The notes under the pieces are model-generated. The model worked only from the letters and a program-made list of their open reading frames with translations, had not been told where the DNA came from and did no database searches. A stretch of DNA of 64,000 bases from Streptomyces violaceorubidus. GTDB taxonomy: Bacteria > Actinomycetota > Actinomycetes > Streptomycetales > Streptomycetaceae. The position numbers were made by a program, and so were the translations under genes. The stretch spans positions 169,460 to 233,459 of the forward strand of contig NZ_JODM01000004.1 of the NCBI RefSeq assembly GCF_000717995.1. The letters run 5' to 3'. Shown in pieces: positions 1-8,500 of this stretch (position 1 is the stretch's first letter; every line of letters starts with the position of its first letter).

Positions 1-400
1 CCTGCACAAAGACCCGGATGCCGTCGACGGCGGTGACCTCGCCGTCGGCGCCGGGTACGGCGGTGACGGAGACGTAGGCGTCGGAGGCGTCGTCGAGTTC
101 GAGGCGGTAATAGAGGACACCGTTCCTCGGCAGGGAGCTGCGGTACGTGGAGCCGGCCTCCAGCGGTTCGGCGCCCTCGGTGGCCCGCGCGCCCGCGATC
201 CGCAGGGCGTCGCCGGCGAAGCCGTACCCGGCGCTCGCACCGGCCGCACGGGCGGTGGCTCCGGGCAGGGCCGCGGTCGTGGCCAGTACGAGGGCGGCGG
301 CCGGCACCGCCACCCGGCCGGACACCCTCGGGCGCGCGGTCACCGACGGCCGCGCGCGCCCCGCTCCGGCGTGCCGCCGAGCCCTACACCACCGTGCCAT
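1..400 (-). CDS. Putative secreted protein, N-terminal part (runs off left edge)
   Basis: An open minus-strand frame starts with ATG at 400 and stays open to base 1, giving 133 codons. The N-terminus is arginine-rich, followed by a hydrophobic stretch (AVPAAALVLATTAAL) and a likely signal peptidase site after ARA at about residue 53. The mature part contains YRSSLPRNGVLYYRLELDD and looks like the first beta-sandwich of Streptomyces secreted proteins that often carry a von Willebrand A domain further on; that domain would lie outside the window, so the family is inferred only. It shares its strand with the DLW-39 gene but is separated from it by a terminator. Confidence 0.55.
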   Translation of the reverse strand, partial: MARWCRARRHAGAGRARPSVTARPRVSGRVAVPAAALVLATTAALPGATARAAGASAGYGFAGDALRIAGARATEGAEPLEAGSTYRSSLPRNGVLYYRLELDDASDAYVSVTAVPGADGEVTAVDGIRVFVQ

Positions 401-477
401 GACCCGCCACCCCTCGCCCTCACCGGCGCCGTCGCCGCCCGCCCCCAGCGGACCGTGCCCCGTCGGAACAACACAAA

Positions 478-502
478 ACCCCGACCGTATGACGGCCGGG
501 GT
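478..502 (-). terminator. Rho-independent-like terminator after DLW-39 gene
   Basis: A GC-rich hairpin with arms ACCCCGACCG and CGGCCGGGGT around a 5-base loop. Read on the minus strand it is followed by a T-rich run (GGTTTTGTGTTGTT). It ends the DLW-39 transcript before the secreted-protein gene. Confidence 0.7.
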
Positions 503-529
503 CTGCTCAGGACCGGATGTCGGTCGTTC

Positions 530-658
530 TCACGAACCCGTGGGCACGGAGTCAGTCGCCTCCGTCCACAGATCCTGCTCGGCGCGATCCGCCTGGATCT
601 GGCGGTACACGAGGAGCCCGCCGATGGCGGCCAGTGCGACCAGGAGAAGCTTCTTCAC
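530..658 (-). CDS. DLW-39 family small membrane peptide
   Basis: A 42-residue protein starting at GTG 658 (VKKLLLVALAAIG). It has a short basic N-terminus, one hydrophobic segment (residues 4-19) and a polar tail containing the family signature AEQDLW at residues 26-31. A longer frame extends to 811, but the short start matches the usual length of this actinobacterial family, about 39-42 residues. The family is known from Streptomyces origin regions, normally near the gyrA/tRNA cluster; its function is not known. Here about 9.5 kb of accessory genes lies between it and tRNA-Ile. Confidence 0.8.
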   Translation of the reverse strand: MKKLLLVALAAIGGLLVYRQIQADRAEQDLWTEATDSVPTGS

Positions 659-703
659 CGCGCGACCTCGTCTTTCCTTGACGTAGGGGACCTCTGGCGC
701 CCG

Positions 704-732
704 ACTATACACACCGGCCGATACCGATCGGT
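704..732 (-). promoter_or_regulatory. Possible DLW-39 promoter with upstream palindrome
   Basis: On the minus strand TATAGT (709-704) is a good -10 hexamer 46 bases before the GTG start. A 10-base perfect palindrome, ACCGATCGGT (723-732), lies at about the -35 position; no clear -35 hexamer is seen. The rest of the 659-996 spacer holds one further palindrome, listed separately. Confidence 0.35.
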
Positions 733-889
733 GACCTGCGTCGGCGGTCAACTGCCGGTCGCCGGAACCCTCTAGAAGCGGACGAACCCATTCTGATCGG
801 AGGGTGATCACACCCTCACGGGCGGTGACTTTTGCCCGCCTCTCTCCCTTCTTGGCACCTTTTCCAACCTCTTGCGGCTATTCGGGTGG

Positions 890-903
890 TGTTCATCTGA
901 ACA
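890..903. promoter_or_regulatory. 14-bp perfect palindrome upstream of the DUF6344 gene
   Basis: TGTTCATCTGAACA is a perfect inverted repeat (TGTTCA and TGAACA with a TC centre) about 95 bases before the DUF6344 start codon, in the divergent spacer. It could be an operator; no matching regulator is identified. Confidence 0.35.
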
Positions 904-996
904 TCGACGCGCCACGGGCGCAGGTCCACCACTTCGCGACGCACATACACATCATGAGGAAAGTACGCAAATCGCCCAACCCGAAAGTGAGGGGTC

Positions 997-1404
997 ATGG
1001 CCCGGAACAAGGTCCTGACGCTCTGGACCACCATCGTCACCGCCTTCCTCGCGCTGTGCACGGCGCTCGGACTCATCACGACGACGGCCGCCGCGGCCGT
1101 ACCGCAGACCGGAACGCACAGCAACACCGAGAGCACCTCCCCGGAGGCGGCACCCGCGGCCGCGGCCCCCCGGCCCTGGTCCCGAACCGGTTCCCTGCCC
1201 CCCACGATGAAGCAGCGCATCCGCGCCGAGGCCCACGGCGCGGCGCCCAGTTGCCGCCACCGCCCGCTCGCCGACGCCACAGCCACCAGCACGACCGCCA
1301 CGACCGCCGCCCCGGCCGCCGCCACCGCCACGACCACCGGCGTCCACTGCGGCGACACCGCCGTCGAGCCCCGGGCCCGGCACTCCATCCCGCTCCAGCG
1401 CTGA
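997..1404 (+). CDS. DUF6344 family secreted protein
   Basis: A 135-residue protein with ATG at 997 behind an AGTGAGGGG ribosome site. The N-terminus (MARNKVLTLWTTIVTAFLAL) is basic then hydrophobic, with a signal-type segment to about residue 34 (TTTAAAAVP). The middle carries the block PPTMKQRIRAEAHG and then PSCRHRPLADA, which I recognise from a Streptomyces family of unknown function annotated as DUF6344. The C-terminal third is a low-complexity Ala/Thr tract (residues 90-115) that may be a spacer. It is followed by a strong hairpin, so it is probably a single-gene unit. No function can be assigned. Confidence 0.6.
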   Translation: MARNKVLTLWTTIVTAFLALCTALGLITTTAAAAVPQTGTHSNTESTSPEAAPAAAAPRPWSRTGSLPPTMKQRIRAEAHGAAPSCRHRPLADATATSTTATTAAPAAATATTTGVHCGDTAVEPRARHSIPLQR

Positions 1405-1466
1405 GCGGCCCGCACCACCCCGACCCCGGCACCACGGCGATCTGCGTACGCACCACACGCGAGAAA

Positions 1467-1498
1467 CGGCCCGGCGGCTCGACAGAGCAGCCGGGCCG
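1467..1498 (+). terminator. Terminator hairpin after the DUF6344 gene
   Basis: Inverted repeat with CGGCCCGGC and GCCGGGCCG-type arms, about 63 bases after the stop codon and before the GntR gene promoter. There is no T-run, as is common in Streptomyces. Confidence 0.6.
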
Positions 1499-1554
1499 CC
1501 GTCGTGTGTGCGCGGGACCGTGCGATACCCCGTCAATCCCGGCCATCTCACCCC

Positions 1555-1588
1555 CAACTCTTCAAGACCTCTTGAGGAGTTGTAGCCT
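1555..1588 (+). promoter_or_regulatory. Promoter overlapped by a 28-bp operator palindrome, GntR gene
   Basis: CAACTC-T-TCAAGA-CC-TCTTGA-G-GAGTTG (1555-1582) is an almost perfect inverted repeat. It covers a candidate -35 (TTCAAG, 1561-1566) and runs to the -10 (TAGCCT, 1583-1588; 16-base spacer). The expected start point falls at or near the ATG at 1595, so the mRNA may be leaderless. The position fits autorepression by the encoded GntR protein (inference). Confidence 0.55.
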
Positions 1589-1594
1589 GCGGCC

Positions 1595-2383
1595 ATGCCC
1601 AAGGCCTACGAAGTGATCGCGGACGATCTGCGGCGCTCCATCCGCGCGGGTGAGCGGCGCCCGGGCGACCGACTGCCCTCGGAGGCCGACCTCGCCCACC
1701 ACTACCGGCGCAGCGTTCCGACCGTCCAGAACGCGCTCCGGCTGCTGAGCGACGAGGGCCTGATCGACAAGCGGCACGGTCTCGGCACCTTCGTCCGCCG
1801 GCCCCGCACCCCGGCGGTGCGGGACAACCGCCGGCACCAGTGGGAGAAGGACCGGGCCCGGCGCCCGCTGGCCACGCGGGCCGAGACGGGCGCCACGGAG
1901 CGCGACACCGGCCTGCGGCCCCACGACCTCGTCTTCCACGCCGAGTACCGCGAGCGGGAGGCGTCCGCGGAACTGGCCGAGGCCTTCGGCGTCCCGGAGG
2001 GCACCGTGCTCCTCCGGCGCGTCTACCGGACGCGGTACTCGGCCGAGCCCGCCCCGTTCAACCTCGTGACCTCCTACCTCGTCCGCGACCTGATCGCGGC
2101 CAACCCCGACCTCCTGGACGAGGCCAACGAGCCCTGGCCGGGCGGCACCCAGCACCAGCTCAGCACCGTGGGCATAGAACTGGACCGCGTGGAGGAGCGT
2201 CTGACCGCCCGCCCGCCGACACCGGAGGAGGCCGCGGCCCTGGACCTGCCGCCGGGCACGTCGGTGATCCTGCTCCGCAAGACCTCGTACGACACGGACG
2301 GCCGGGTGGTCGACGTCTCCGACGTCACGCTGCCCGGCGACCGCACCGAACTGCTCTTCACGACCCGTCTGGAAAGGTGGTGA
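1595..2383 (+). CDS. GntR-family (HutC/UTRA) transcriptional regulator
   Basis: A 262-residue regulator. Residues 1-75 form the winged helix-turn-helix typical of GntR proteins (RLPSEADLAHHY, then VPTVQNALRLLSDEGLI and the wing RHGLGTFV). Residues 100-258 fit a UTRA ligand-binding domain (DTGLRPHDL, then LLRRVYRT, FNLVTSYL, VILLRKTSYD), so it should bind a small-molecule effector. No ribosome site precedes the ATG, which agrees with a leaderless message. The stop codon overlaps the GTG of the next gene, a glycosyltransferase, so the two are cotranscribed. The effector is unknown. Confidence 0.88.
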   Translation: MPKAYEVIADDLRRSIRAGERRPGDRLPSEADLAHHYRRSVPTVQNALRLLSDEGLIDKRHGLGTFVRRPRTPAVRDNRRHQWEKDRARRPLATRAETGATERDTGLRPHDLVFHAEYREREASAELAEAFGVPEGTVLLRRVYRTRYSAEPAPFNLVTSYLVRDLIAANPDLLDEANEPWPGGTQHQLSTVGIELDRVEERLTARPPTPEEAAALDLPPGTSVILLRKTSYDTDGRVVDVSDVTLPGDRTELLFTTRLERW

Positions 2384-3198
2384 GTGCCGTCGTGAACCGG
2401 CGCGTCATCGTCGTCACGGCCGTCCACGGCCCCTCCGCCCCCTTCCTCCCCGAGGCCCACGCCTCGCTGTGCGCACAGGAACTGCCCGCCGGCTGGGAGT
2501 GGCGCTGGGTGATCCAGGAGGACGGCCGCACCGAGGACGTCCGGCCCTACGTGCCCGACGACCCGCGGGTCGTGTTCCGCCAGGGGCGCCACGGCCGGCA
2601 GGGCGGGCCCGGGGTGGCGCGCACCATGGCCCTGGCCCACGCGGACGGCGCCTACGTGAAGGTCCTGGACGCCGACGACCGGCTCACGCCGGGCGCTCTG
2701 GCCCGCGACCTGGCCGTCCTGGAGGCCGACCCGTCGATCGGGTGGGCGACCTCGCGGGTCCTGGACCTCCTGCCCGACGGTTCGACGGCCGGCTTCCCCG
2801 GCGACCCGGCGCACGGGCCGATCGAGCGCGGGGCGGTGCTCGACTTCTGGAAGGCCAACGGCTTCCGCGCCCAGGTCCACCCGGCGACCCTCCTCGTCCG
2901 GCGTGACCTGCTGCTCGCCCTCGGCGGCTGGATGGCCCTGCCCGCGTCCGAGGACACCGGCCTGCTGCTGGCGCTGGGCGGCGTGAGCCGGGGCTGGTTC
3001 TCGGCGGAGGTCGGCCTTCTCTACCGCAAGTGGGAGGGCCAGGAGACCGGTCAGGCGGCCCATGTGGACCCCGCGGAGCGCGATGCCCGGATGGCGGTGG
3101 TGGAGGCCAGGGCCCGTGCGCTGACGGCCTTCGGGTGGAGCCTGCCGGAGGGCTCCGACGGCACCGGCCGCTCGGACGGCCCGCACGAGCGCCCCTGA
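2380..3198 (+). CDS. Family 2 glycosyltransferase
   Basis: A 272-residue protein with a GT-A fold start (RRVIVVTAVHGPSAPFL) and the acidic nucleotide-sugar and metal site VLDADDR at residues 95-101 (D97, D99, D100). A later ASEDTGLLLAL segment fits the acceptor-side acidic motif. GTG 2380 overlaps the GntR stop codon by four bases; GTG 2392, four codons in, is an alternative start. No signal peptide or membrane segment is seen, so it is probably cytoplasmic. The substrate is unknown. Coupling to the GntR gene suggests control by that regulator. Confidence 0.8.
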   Translation: MSAVVNRRVIVVTAVHGPSAPFLPEAHASLCAQELPAGWEWRWVIQEDGRTEDVRPYVPDDPRVVFRQGRHGRQGGPGVARTMALAHADGAYVKVLDADDRLTPGALARDLAVLEADPSIGWATSRVLDLLPDGSTAGFPGDPAHGPIERGAVLDFWKANGFRAQVHPATLLVRRDLLLALGGWMALPASEDTGLLLALGGVSRGWFSAEVGLLYRKWEGQETGQAAHVDPAERDARMAVVEARARALTAFGWSLPEGSDGTGRSDGPHERP

Positions 3199-3218
3199 GG
3201 ACAGCCGGCGGGGCACAG

Positions 3219-3302
3219 ATGTACAGGAGGAGGGGCGGGGGGCTCAGGAGGAGCGGGGGCTCAGGAGGGGGGCTCAGGAGGGGCGGAGGGGCACAGGAGG
3301 TG
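3219..3302. repeat. G-rich tandem repeat between convergent genes
   Basis: An almost pure-purine stretch made of variants of GGCTCAGGAGG and GGGGCGG (four copies of CTCAGGAGG or CACAGGAGG). The plus strand has many runs of four to six G and could form G-quadruplexes. It fills most of the gap between the convergent glycosyltransferase and FkbM genes, where no ordinary hairpin terminator is seen. Confidence 0.7.
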
Positions 3303-3318
3303 CGCGGCGGCGCGGCGG

Positions 3319-4260
3319 TCAGGGCAGCCGTTCCGCGTCGGTCCGCGAGAAGACCAGGTCGCTCTCCTCGGTCACCGGCCCGCGCAGACGGACCGGCGCC
3401 CGGGGCGCACCGCTGAGCGCCGCGGGGTAGCTCCCGGGCGCGTAGTCGTTGGCCAGCCGGTAGACGTGGAACCCGGCCTCCCGCATCACCGCCAGCAGGT
3501 CGTCGGCCCGGTCACCGAGCCGGGCCATGCGCTCGGGCGACACCTCGACCGTGATCTCCACGTCGGACCGCAGGGCGCCCAGCACCGGCGCGAGGCCGCG
3601 CACGACGCTCCCCTCCGCGCCCTCGACGTCGATCTTGATCACCCGGGCGGTCGCGATCTCCGCCGCGTCGAGGAGTTCCGGCAGCGGCCGGGCCTCCGTG
3701 CGGAAACTGGACTCCACCGGGCCGTCGTAGGGGACGATGCTGTTCGCCCCCGTGTTCCGTGCGCTGGCGAGCGCGAAGGTCAGCGTCCTGGGGCGGTCGG
3801 AGACGGCGGCGTTGAGCGCCCGGACGTTGCCGAGGGCGTTGAGCCGGGTGTTCCGCACCAGGCGCTGGTGGAGGTCGGGCGACGCCTCGATCGCGACGAC
3901 CCGGCCCCCGTCACCGACGAGCCGGGCCGCCAGGACGCTGAAGACGCCGATGTTGGCCCCCACGTCGACGAAGCCGTCCCCCGGCCGCAGCCGGCGCCGC
4001 AGCCAGCCCGTCAGGTGCGGCTCCCAGACGCCGAACAGGTACAGGTAGCGCTGGATGAGGTCCTGCGTGTCCACGGCGAACAGATCGCCGCTCCGCGCCT
4101 CGACGACGGCCCGGCGCGGGTGCTCGCGCAGCCACGGGTTCAGCCAGCGCGTGGCGAGGGCCGCCTTCCCGAGGGTGCCGGGGCCGTTTCGCACGTACCG
4201 GGCGGCGAGGCCGGCCAGGGCCTCGGCGACGGCGGTGCTCGGCCCGCCCCGGGTACTCAG
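3319..4260 (-). CDS. FkbM-family methyltransferase
   Basis: SAM-dependent O-methyltransferase fold: SAM motif FVDVGANIGVFSVLAARL, then VVAIEASPDL, NVRALNAAVSD and the FkbM hallmark IKIDVEGAEGSVVRGL. It would methylate a small metabolite or sugar; the substrate is unknown. The start is uncertain. I chose CTG 4260, which overlaps the ferredoxin stop codon and has GGAAGGGGG seven bases before it, giving 313 residues. GTG 4314 (overlapping the ferredoxin gene by 58 bases) and GTG 4194 (291 residues) are alternatives. It forms a two-gene operon with the ferredoxin. Confidence 0.75.
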   Translation of the reverse strand: MSTRGGPSTAVAEALAGLAARYVRNGPGTLGKAALATRWLNPWLREHPRRAVVEARSGDLFAVDTQDLIQRYLYLFGVWEPHLTGWLRRRLRPGDGFVDVGANIGVFSVLAARLVGDGGRVVAIEASPDLHQRLVRNTRLNALGNVRALNAAVSDRPRTLTFALASARNTGANSIVPYDGPVESSFRTEARPLPELLDAAEIATARVIKIDVEGAEGSVVRGLAPVLGALRSDVEITVEVSPERMARLGDRADDLLAVMREAGFHVYRLANDYAPGSYPAALSGAPRAPVRLRGPVTEESDLVFSRTDAERLP

Positions 4261-4469
4261 CCCCGGCCCCCTTCCGTCTCCGCGGCCGTGAGGGTGATCG
4301 CGGCGGACGGACACCCCTCGGCCGCCTCCCTCACCCGGGGGGCGTCGACGTCGTGTTCCCGGCCGGGTATGACGGCGCCGAGGCCGTCCACCTGCGTGAA
4401 GACGGCGGGGGCCCGGTGGACGCAGTCTCCGGATCCGTAACACTGCTCGGGGTCGACGGAGATCCTCAT
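4257..4469 (-). CDS. 3Fe-4S ferredoxin (P450-partner type)
   Basis: A 70-residue ferredoxin, MRISVDPEQCYGSGDC at the N-terminus. Cysteines C10, C16 and C53 (the last in EGCPSAAI) follow the C-x5-C...CP pattern of Streptomyces one-cluster ferredoxins, in which the missing fourth ligand implies a [3Fe-4S] cluster. Such proteins usually pass electrons to cytochrome P450s; no P450 gene is present here. A longer frame to 4529 exists, but ATG 4469 fits the family length. Its stop overlaps the methyltransferase start, so the genes are coupled. Confidence 0.85.
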   Translation of the reverse strand: MRISVDPEQCYGSGDCVHRAPAVFTQVDGLGAVIPGREHDVDAPRVREAAEGCPSAAITLTAAETEGGRG

Positions 4470-4556
4470 GCGCACTCCAGGGGCGGTCGGTTCGGAGCCT
4501 TCACGACCTGCCTGCCCACGGACCGGCACGCTGAATCCGCCCTGCCCGCCCGCCTG

Positions 4557-4586
4557 TTGGCCGACCCGCCCCGGTCCTCATAAGAT
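4557..4586 (+). promoter_or_regulatory. Candidate promoter of the 187-residue anchored protein gene
   Basis: TTGGCC (4557-4562) and TAAGAT (4581-4586) with an 18-base spacer resemble a housekeeping promoter; the start point would be near 4593, about 40 bases before the gene. Confidence 0.45.
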
Positions 4587-4631
4587 CATCCGACACTCGT
4601 ACGCAGTGCGGAGTTGTGACTGGGGGACGGT

Positions 4632-5195
4632 TTGGGGACCGGCGAGCAACTCGTGACGATCGCCGCCGTGCTGCTCGGCGCGCTGACCACACACGTCACG
4701 AACCACCTGATGGAGCGGAGCAGGAACCGCCACCGCCTGCTCACGCGCTGGGACGACAAGAAGGTCGACGCCTACGGGGAGTACGTGGACGCCGCCAAGA
4801 TGAGGATCGCCGCGTCCGTGCCGCTGTACGAGGCGCGGGAGGGGCTGCGCGAGAGCCACCGCAGCGAGGAGGAGCTGCGGGAGGACCTGGCGGCGGCGAG
4901 CCTGCGCTGGGGCGCGGCCTTCGAGCGGGTCATGCTGCTCGGCGGGGACGAGGCCATCGAGTCAGGGCACGAGCTGAACGTGGTGCTCGCCGAGATCGAC
5001 TGGCAGGCGACCGGCCGTGTCGAGGGCAGCCTGGAGGAGTGGCGGGAGCGGCACCGGGCGGCCTTCCGCGCCATCAACGCCTTCCACGAGGACGCCAGGG
5101 CCGATCTCGGCATCCGGGGCGGCGTCACCGGCGAGAAGCACCCGGAGCGCGATCTGCTGGTCCCGCCCGCACGCCGTTCGGCCGCCGGGGACTGA
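4632..5195 (+). CDS. Hypothetical membrane-anchored protein
   Basis: A 187-residue protein not recognised as a named family. The first 20 residues (MGTGEQLVTIAAVLLGALTT) form one hydrophobic segment that would anchor it with the bulk in the cytoplasm. The rest is very charged and helical (WDDKKVDAYGEYVDAAKMRIAAS, then REGLRESHRSEEELREDLAAA) and may be a coiled coil. Start TTG 4632 follows a GGGGGA site by four bases; GTG 4653 is the alternative. Similar small anchored helical proteins are common as Streptomyces orphans. It precedes the STAND gene on the same strand but is separated by 384 bases. Confidence 0.6.
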   Translation: MGTGEQLVTIAAVLLGALTTHVTNHLMERSRNRHRLLTRWDDKKVDAYGEYVDAAKMRIAASVPLYEAREGLRESHRSEEELREDLAAASLRWGAAFERVMLLGGDEAIESGHELNVVLAEIDWQATGRVEGSLEEWRERHRAAFRAINAFHEDARADLGIRGGVTGEKHPERDLLVPPARRSAAGD

Positions 5196-5198
5196 CGG

Positions 5199-5234
5199 CG
5201 GGGCCGCGTCGTCCAGGCGGGGCCGCGTCGTCCA
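5199..5234. repeat. Two tandem copies of an 18-bp repeat
   Basis: GCGGGGCCGCGTCGTCCA occurs twice back to back directly after the stop codon of the preceding gene. Confidence 0.7.
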
Positions 5235-5241
5235 CACGTGC

Positions 5242-5305
5242 GCGTCGGCATGGTTTGGCTCCGGTCCCTCCCCTCGTGGGGACCGGTGCCAAACCATGCC
5301 GGCGC
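5242..5305. terminator. 64-base near-perfect hairpin (terminator or small mobile repeat)
   Basis: Arms GCATGGTTTGGC and CCGGTCCC pair with GGGACCGG and GCCAAACCATGC around a 9-base loop, with single T-T mismatches. Pairing extends outward to GCG and CGC at 5242 and 5305. It is far longer and more regular than the other hairpins here. It may end the preceding gene, or be a short inverted-repeat element that exists elsewhere in the genome (inference). Confidence 0.6.
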
Positions 5306-5478
5306 CGTTCTCGCGTGCGGTACCGGACCGGGTCGGAAGGGGCGGGCCGCCGAAGCTGACCGAGAACATGCGGCGTCATGGGGTAGCTCTCCGAGTGCTG
5401 AGCCGCTGACCTGTCCGGGTGCCGCGGGGCCGCCTCGCCACTGCGACGGGATCCTGCCACCCGCGGTCGCCGCAGAGG

Positions 5479-5526
5479 AGGTTCCGGAACCTGGGGCCCG
5501 CCGTAGCCGCAGGTCAGCCGTATAGA
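5479..5526 (+). promoter_or_regulatory. Palindrome and -10 box before the STAND NTPase gene
   Basis: AGGTTCCGGAACCT (5479-5492) is a perfect 14-base palindrome. TATAGA (5521-5526) is a good -10 hexamer 29 bases after it and 53 bases before the gene start. The palindrome covers the -35 side, so it is a candidate operator or activator site. The rest of the 5306-5478 spacer shows nothing I can name. Confidence 0.45.
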
Positions 5527-5579
5527 GTGAGTTTTCCGGTCCGGACGTCCAGGTGCGGGGGAAGTAAGGAGTGGAGACC

Positions 5580-8500
5580 TTGAGTTCCGACTCAGGGGCA
5601 CGCACGGCCTTCGCAGAACGCCTCGCACTGCTGTACAGGGAGGCCGGCAACCCTCCCCTCAAGCGTGTGTCCGAGGCCGTCGTCCGGCTCCAGCGGGTCG
5701 ACGAACGGGGCCGGCCCGTGCGGGTCTCCGCCCAGCGGATCAGTGACTGGCGGCGCGCCAAGAACGTGCCCGCCCAGTTCCCCGCCCTCGCGGCCGTCCT
5801 GCACGTCCTCATCCCCCAGGCGCGGCGCGCCCGGCCGGTACCGGTCTCGGCCGGCCTGTACGACCTGGCCCAGTGGCAGCGCCTGTGGGAGCGGGCGGTG
5901 GCCGACCCGACCGGTGAACGCCCGGCGCCGGCCGCGGCGGCCGAGCAGTCCCCCGCCGAGGCTCCGGCGGCCCCCGGCGGGGTCTGCCCCTACCGGGGAC
6001 TGGCCGCCTACCGCCGGCAGGACGCCGACTGGTTCTTCGGGCGGGAGCGGAGCACGCGGGCCCTCGTCGCCCAGCTCCACGCGACGCAGGACACCGGCGG
6101 CCTGGTCATGCTCGTGGGCGCCTCCGGAGCGGGGAAGTCCTCGCTGCTCAACGCCGGCCTGGTGCCCGCCCTGCGCACGGGCGCGCCGGACTCCTGTGAC
6201 GGTCCGCCCAGGCGGGTGCTCCAGTTCGTGCCGGGGGCCGATCCGCTGGGCGAGCTGACCCGCCACGTACCGCAGCTCGCGTCCGTCGTCGGTGCCATAA
6301 GGGAAGCGGCGACCGAGGAGGCGGCGACCTCCGAGTCCGGCTCCGCCCAGACCCTCCCCGCGGGCGACCCGTTGACGGAGGACACCGCGAGGGCGGCCTT
6401 CGCGGCATGGGCGGCCACCGCGGAGGACCCGTCGGGACGGGACGGGGTGGGCGGGACGGACACGAGAGACGGACCGGCGGACGGGCAGCCCGGGCGGACA
6501 GGGCAGACGAGGCAGACGGCGCAGGCAGGCCGGAACACCCAGGTCGGCCGGACTGGTCGAACTGGCCGAGCCGACGAAGACAGCCGAGGCAACAAAGACC
6601 CCGGAGACAACGGCGACGACGAAGACGACAGGGACGACAGGGACGACAGGGACAACGGCGACCGAGACGACGGAGACAACCGGGCAACCCCGGCTGCCCC
6701 GACGGCTGCCCGCCCGGTCGTCATCGTGGACCAGTTCGAGGAGCTCTTCACCCTCTGCGCCGAGGAAGCGGACCGGCGCGTGTTCATCCGGCTGCTCCAG
6801 GCCGCCTGCGCCCCCGGAGCCGACGGGGAGCCGCCGCCGGTGCTGGTGACCCTGGGCGTACGTGCCGACTTCTACGACCGGTGCCTGCGGTACCCCGAGC
6901 TGGCCGACGCGCTGCAGCACCGGCACATGGTGCTCGGGCCGCTGACCACCGCGGAACTGCGCGAGGCGGTGACCGCTCCGGCCAGAGCCGTCGGCATGGA
7001 GCTCGAACCGGGACTCGCCGAGCTGATCATCCGCGAGGTGAGCACCGACGGCCCGCGCGGGGCCCACGACGCGGGTGTGCTGCCGCTCCTCTCCCACGCC
7101 CTGCTCGCGACCTGGCAGCGGCGCAAGGCGGGCCGGCTGACCCTGGCCGGATACCGCGCGGCCGGCGGCATCCAGGGCGCGGTGGCCGCGACCGCCGAGC
7201 GGGCCTGGTCCGGTCTGGACCCGGCGGCCCGCACGGCCGCGCGGCTGCTGCTGCTCAGGCTGGTCCGGCTGAGCGAGGACACCCAGGCCACCCGCAGGCG
7301 CAGCACGCGGCGCCGGCTGGCCGAGGAGTCGCGGGACCCGGACAAGACCGAGGAGTCCCTCGAGGCGCTGGTGCGGGCCCGGCTGGTGACGCTCGACTCG
7401 GACACCGTGGAGATCACCCACGAGGCCCTGCTCCACGCCTGGCCCCGGCTGCGCGACTGGATCGACGAGGACCGCGCCGGAAACCTGCTGCGCCAGCGGC
7501 TGGAGGAGGACGGCCTGGCCTGGGAGGAGTCGGACCGCGACAGCGCACTGCTCTACCGGGGCTCCCGGCTGGCGCAGGCCGGCGGCTGGGCGAAGTCGGC
7601 CGGCGACACCTACCTGACCCGCAGCGCGGTGGAGTTCCTGGCCGCCGCGGTCAAGCTGCGCAGGCGCACCGTCATGATCAGTCGGGCCGCGGTGTCGGCG
7701 CTGGTCGTGCTGGCCCTCGTGGCCGTCGGCTCGGCGGTGCTCGCCTGGCAGCAGCGCAACGACGCCGTGTTCGAGCAGGTGGTCGCCGAAGCGGACCGGG
7801 TCGAGGACACGGACCCCTCTCTGTCAGCCCAGCTCGACCTGGCGGCGCACCGCCTGCGCCCGGACGACGAGGACGTCAGGAACCGACTGATCTCGATCGT
7901 GAACGCCCCCCTGGCCACCCCGCTCCTCGGGCACACGGGCGCCGTGTACCTCACCTCCTTCAGTCCCGACGGGCGGACCCTGGCGACGGCCAGCTACGAC
8001 CGGACCGTCCGGCTCTGGGACGTGTCGGACCCCGGGCGCCCGAAGCAGCTGGGCAAGCCCCTCACAGGCCACACGAGCTGGGTGAGCACCGCGGTCTTCA
8101 GTCCGGACGGCCGCACCCTGGCCAGCGCCTCGGACGACGGCACGATCCGCCTGTGGGACGTGCGCGACCCCAGCCGCCCGCGCCCGCTCGGCTCCCCCCT
8201 GACCGGCCGCGGCGGCACCGTCTACCTGCTCGCCTTCAGCCCGGACGGCCGCACCCTCGCCTCCGCCCACGACGACCACGCGGTCCGCCTGTGGAACGTG
8301 GCCGACCCGCGCCGCCCCGAGGCCCTCGACACCCTGACCGGCTCCACCGCGGCGGTGCGCTCGGTGGCCTTCAGTCCCGACGGACACACCCTCGCGGCCG
8401 GCGGCGACGACGAGAAGGTCCGGCTCTGGGACGTGGCCGACCCGCGCCGCCCCGAGCCGGTCGGCACACCGCTGGCCGGCCACAGCGGCCTGGTGCACTC

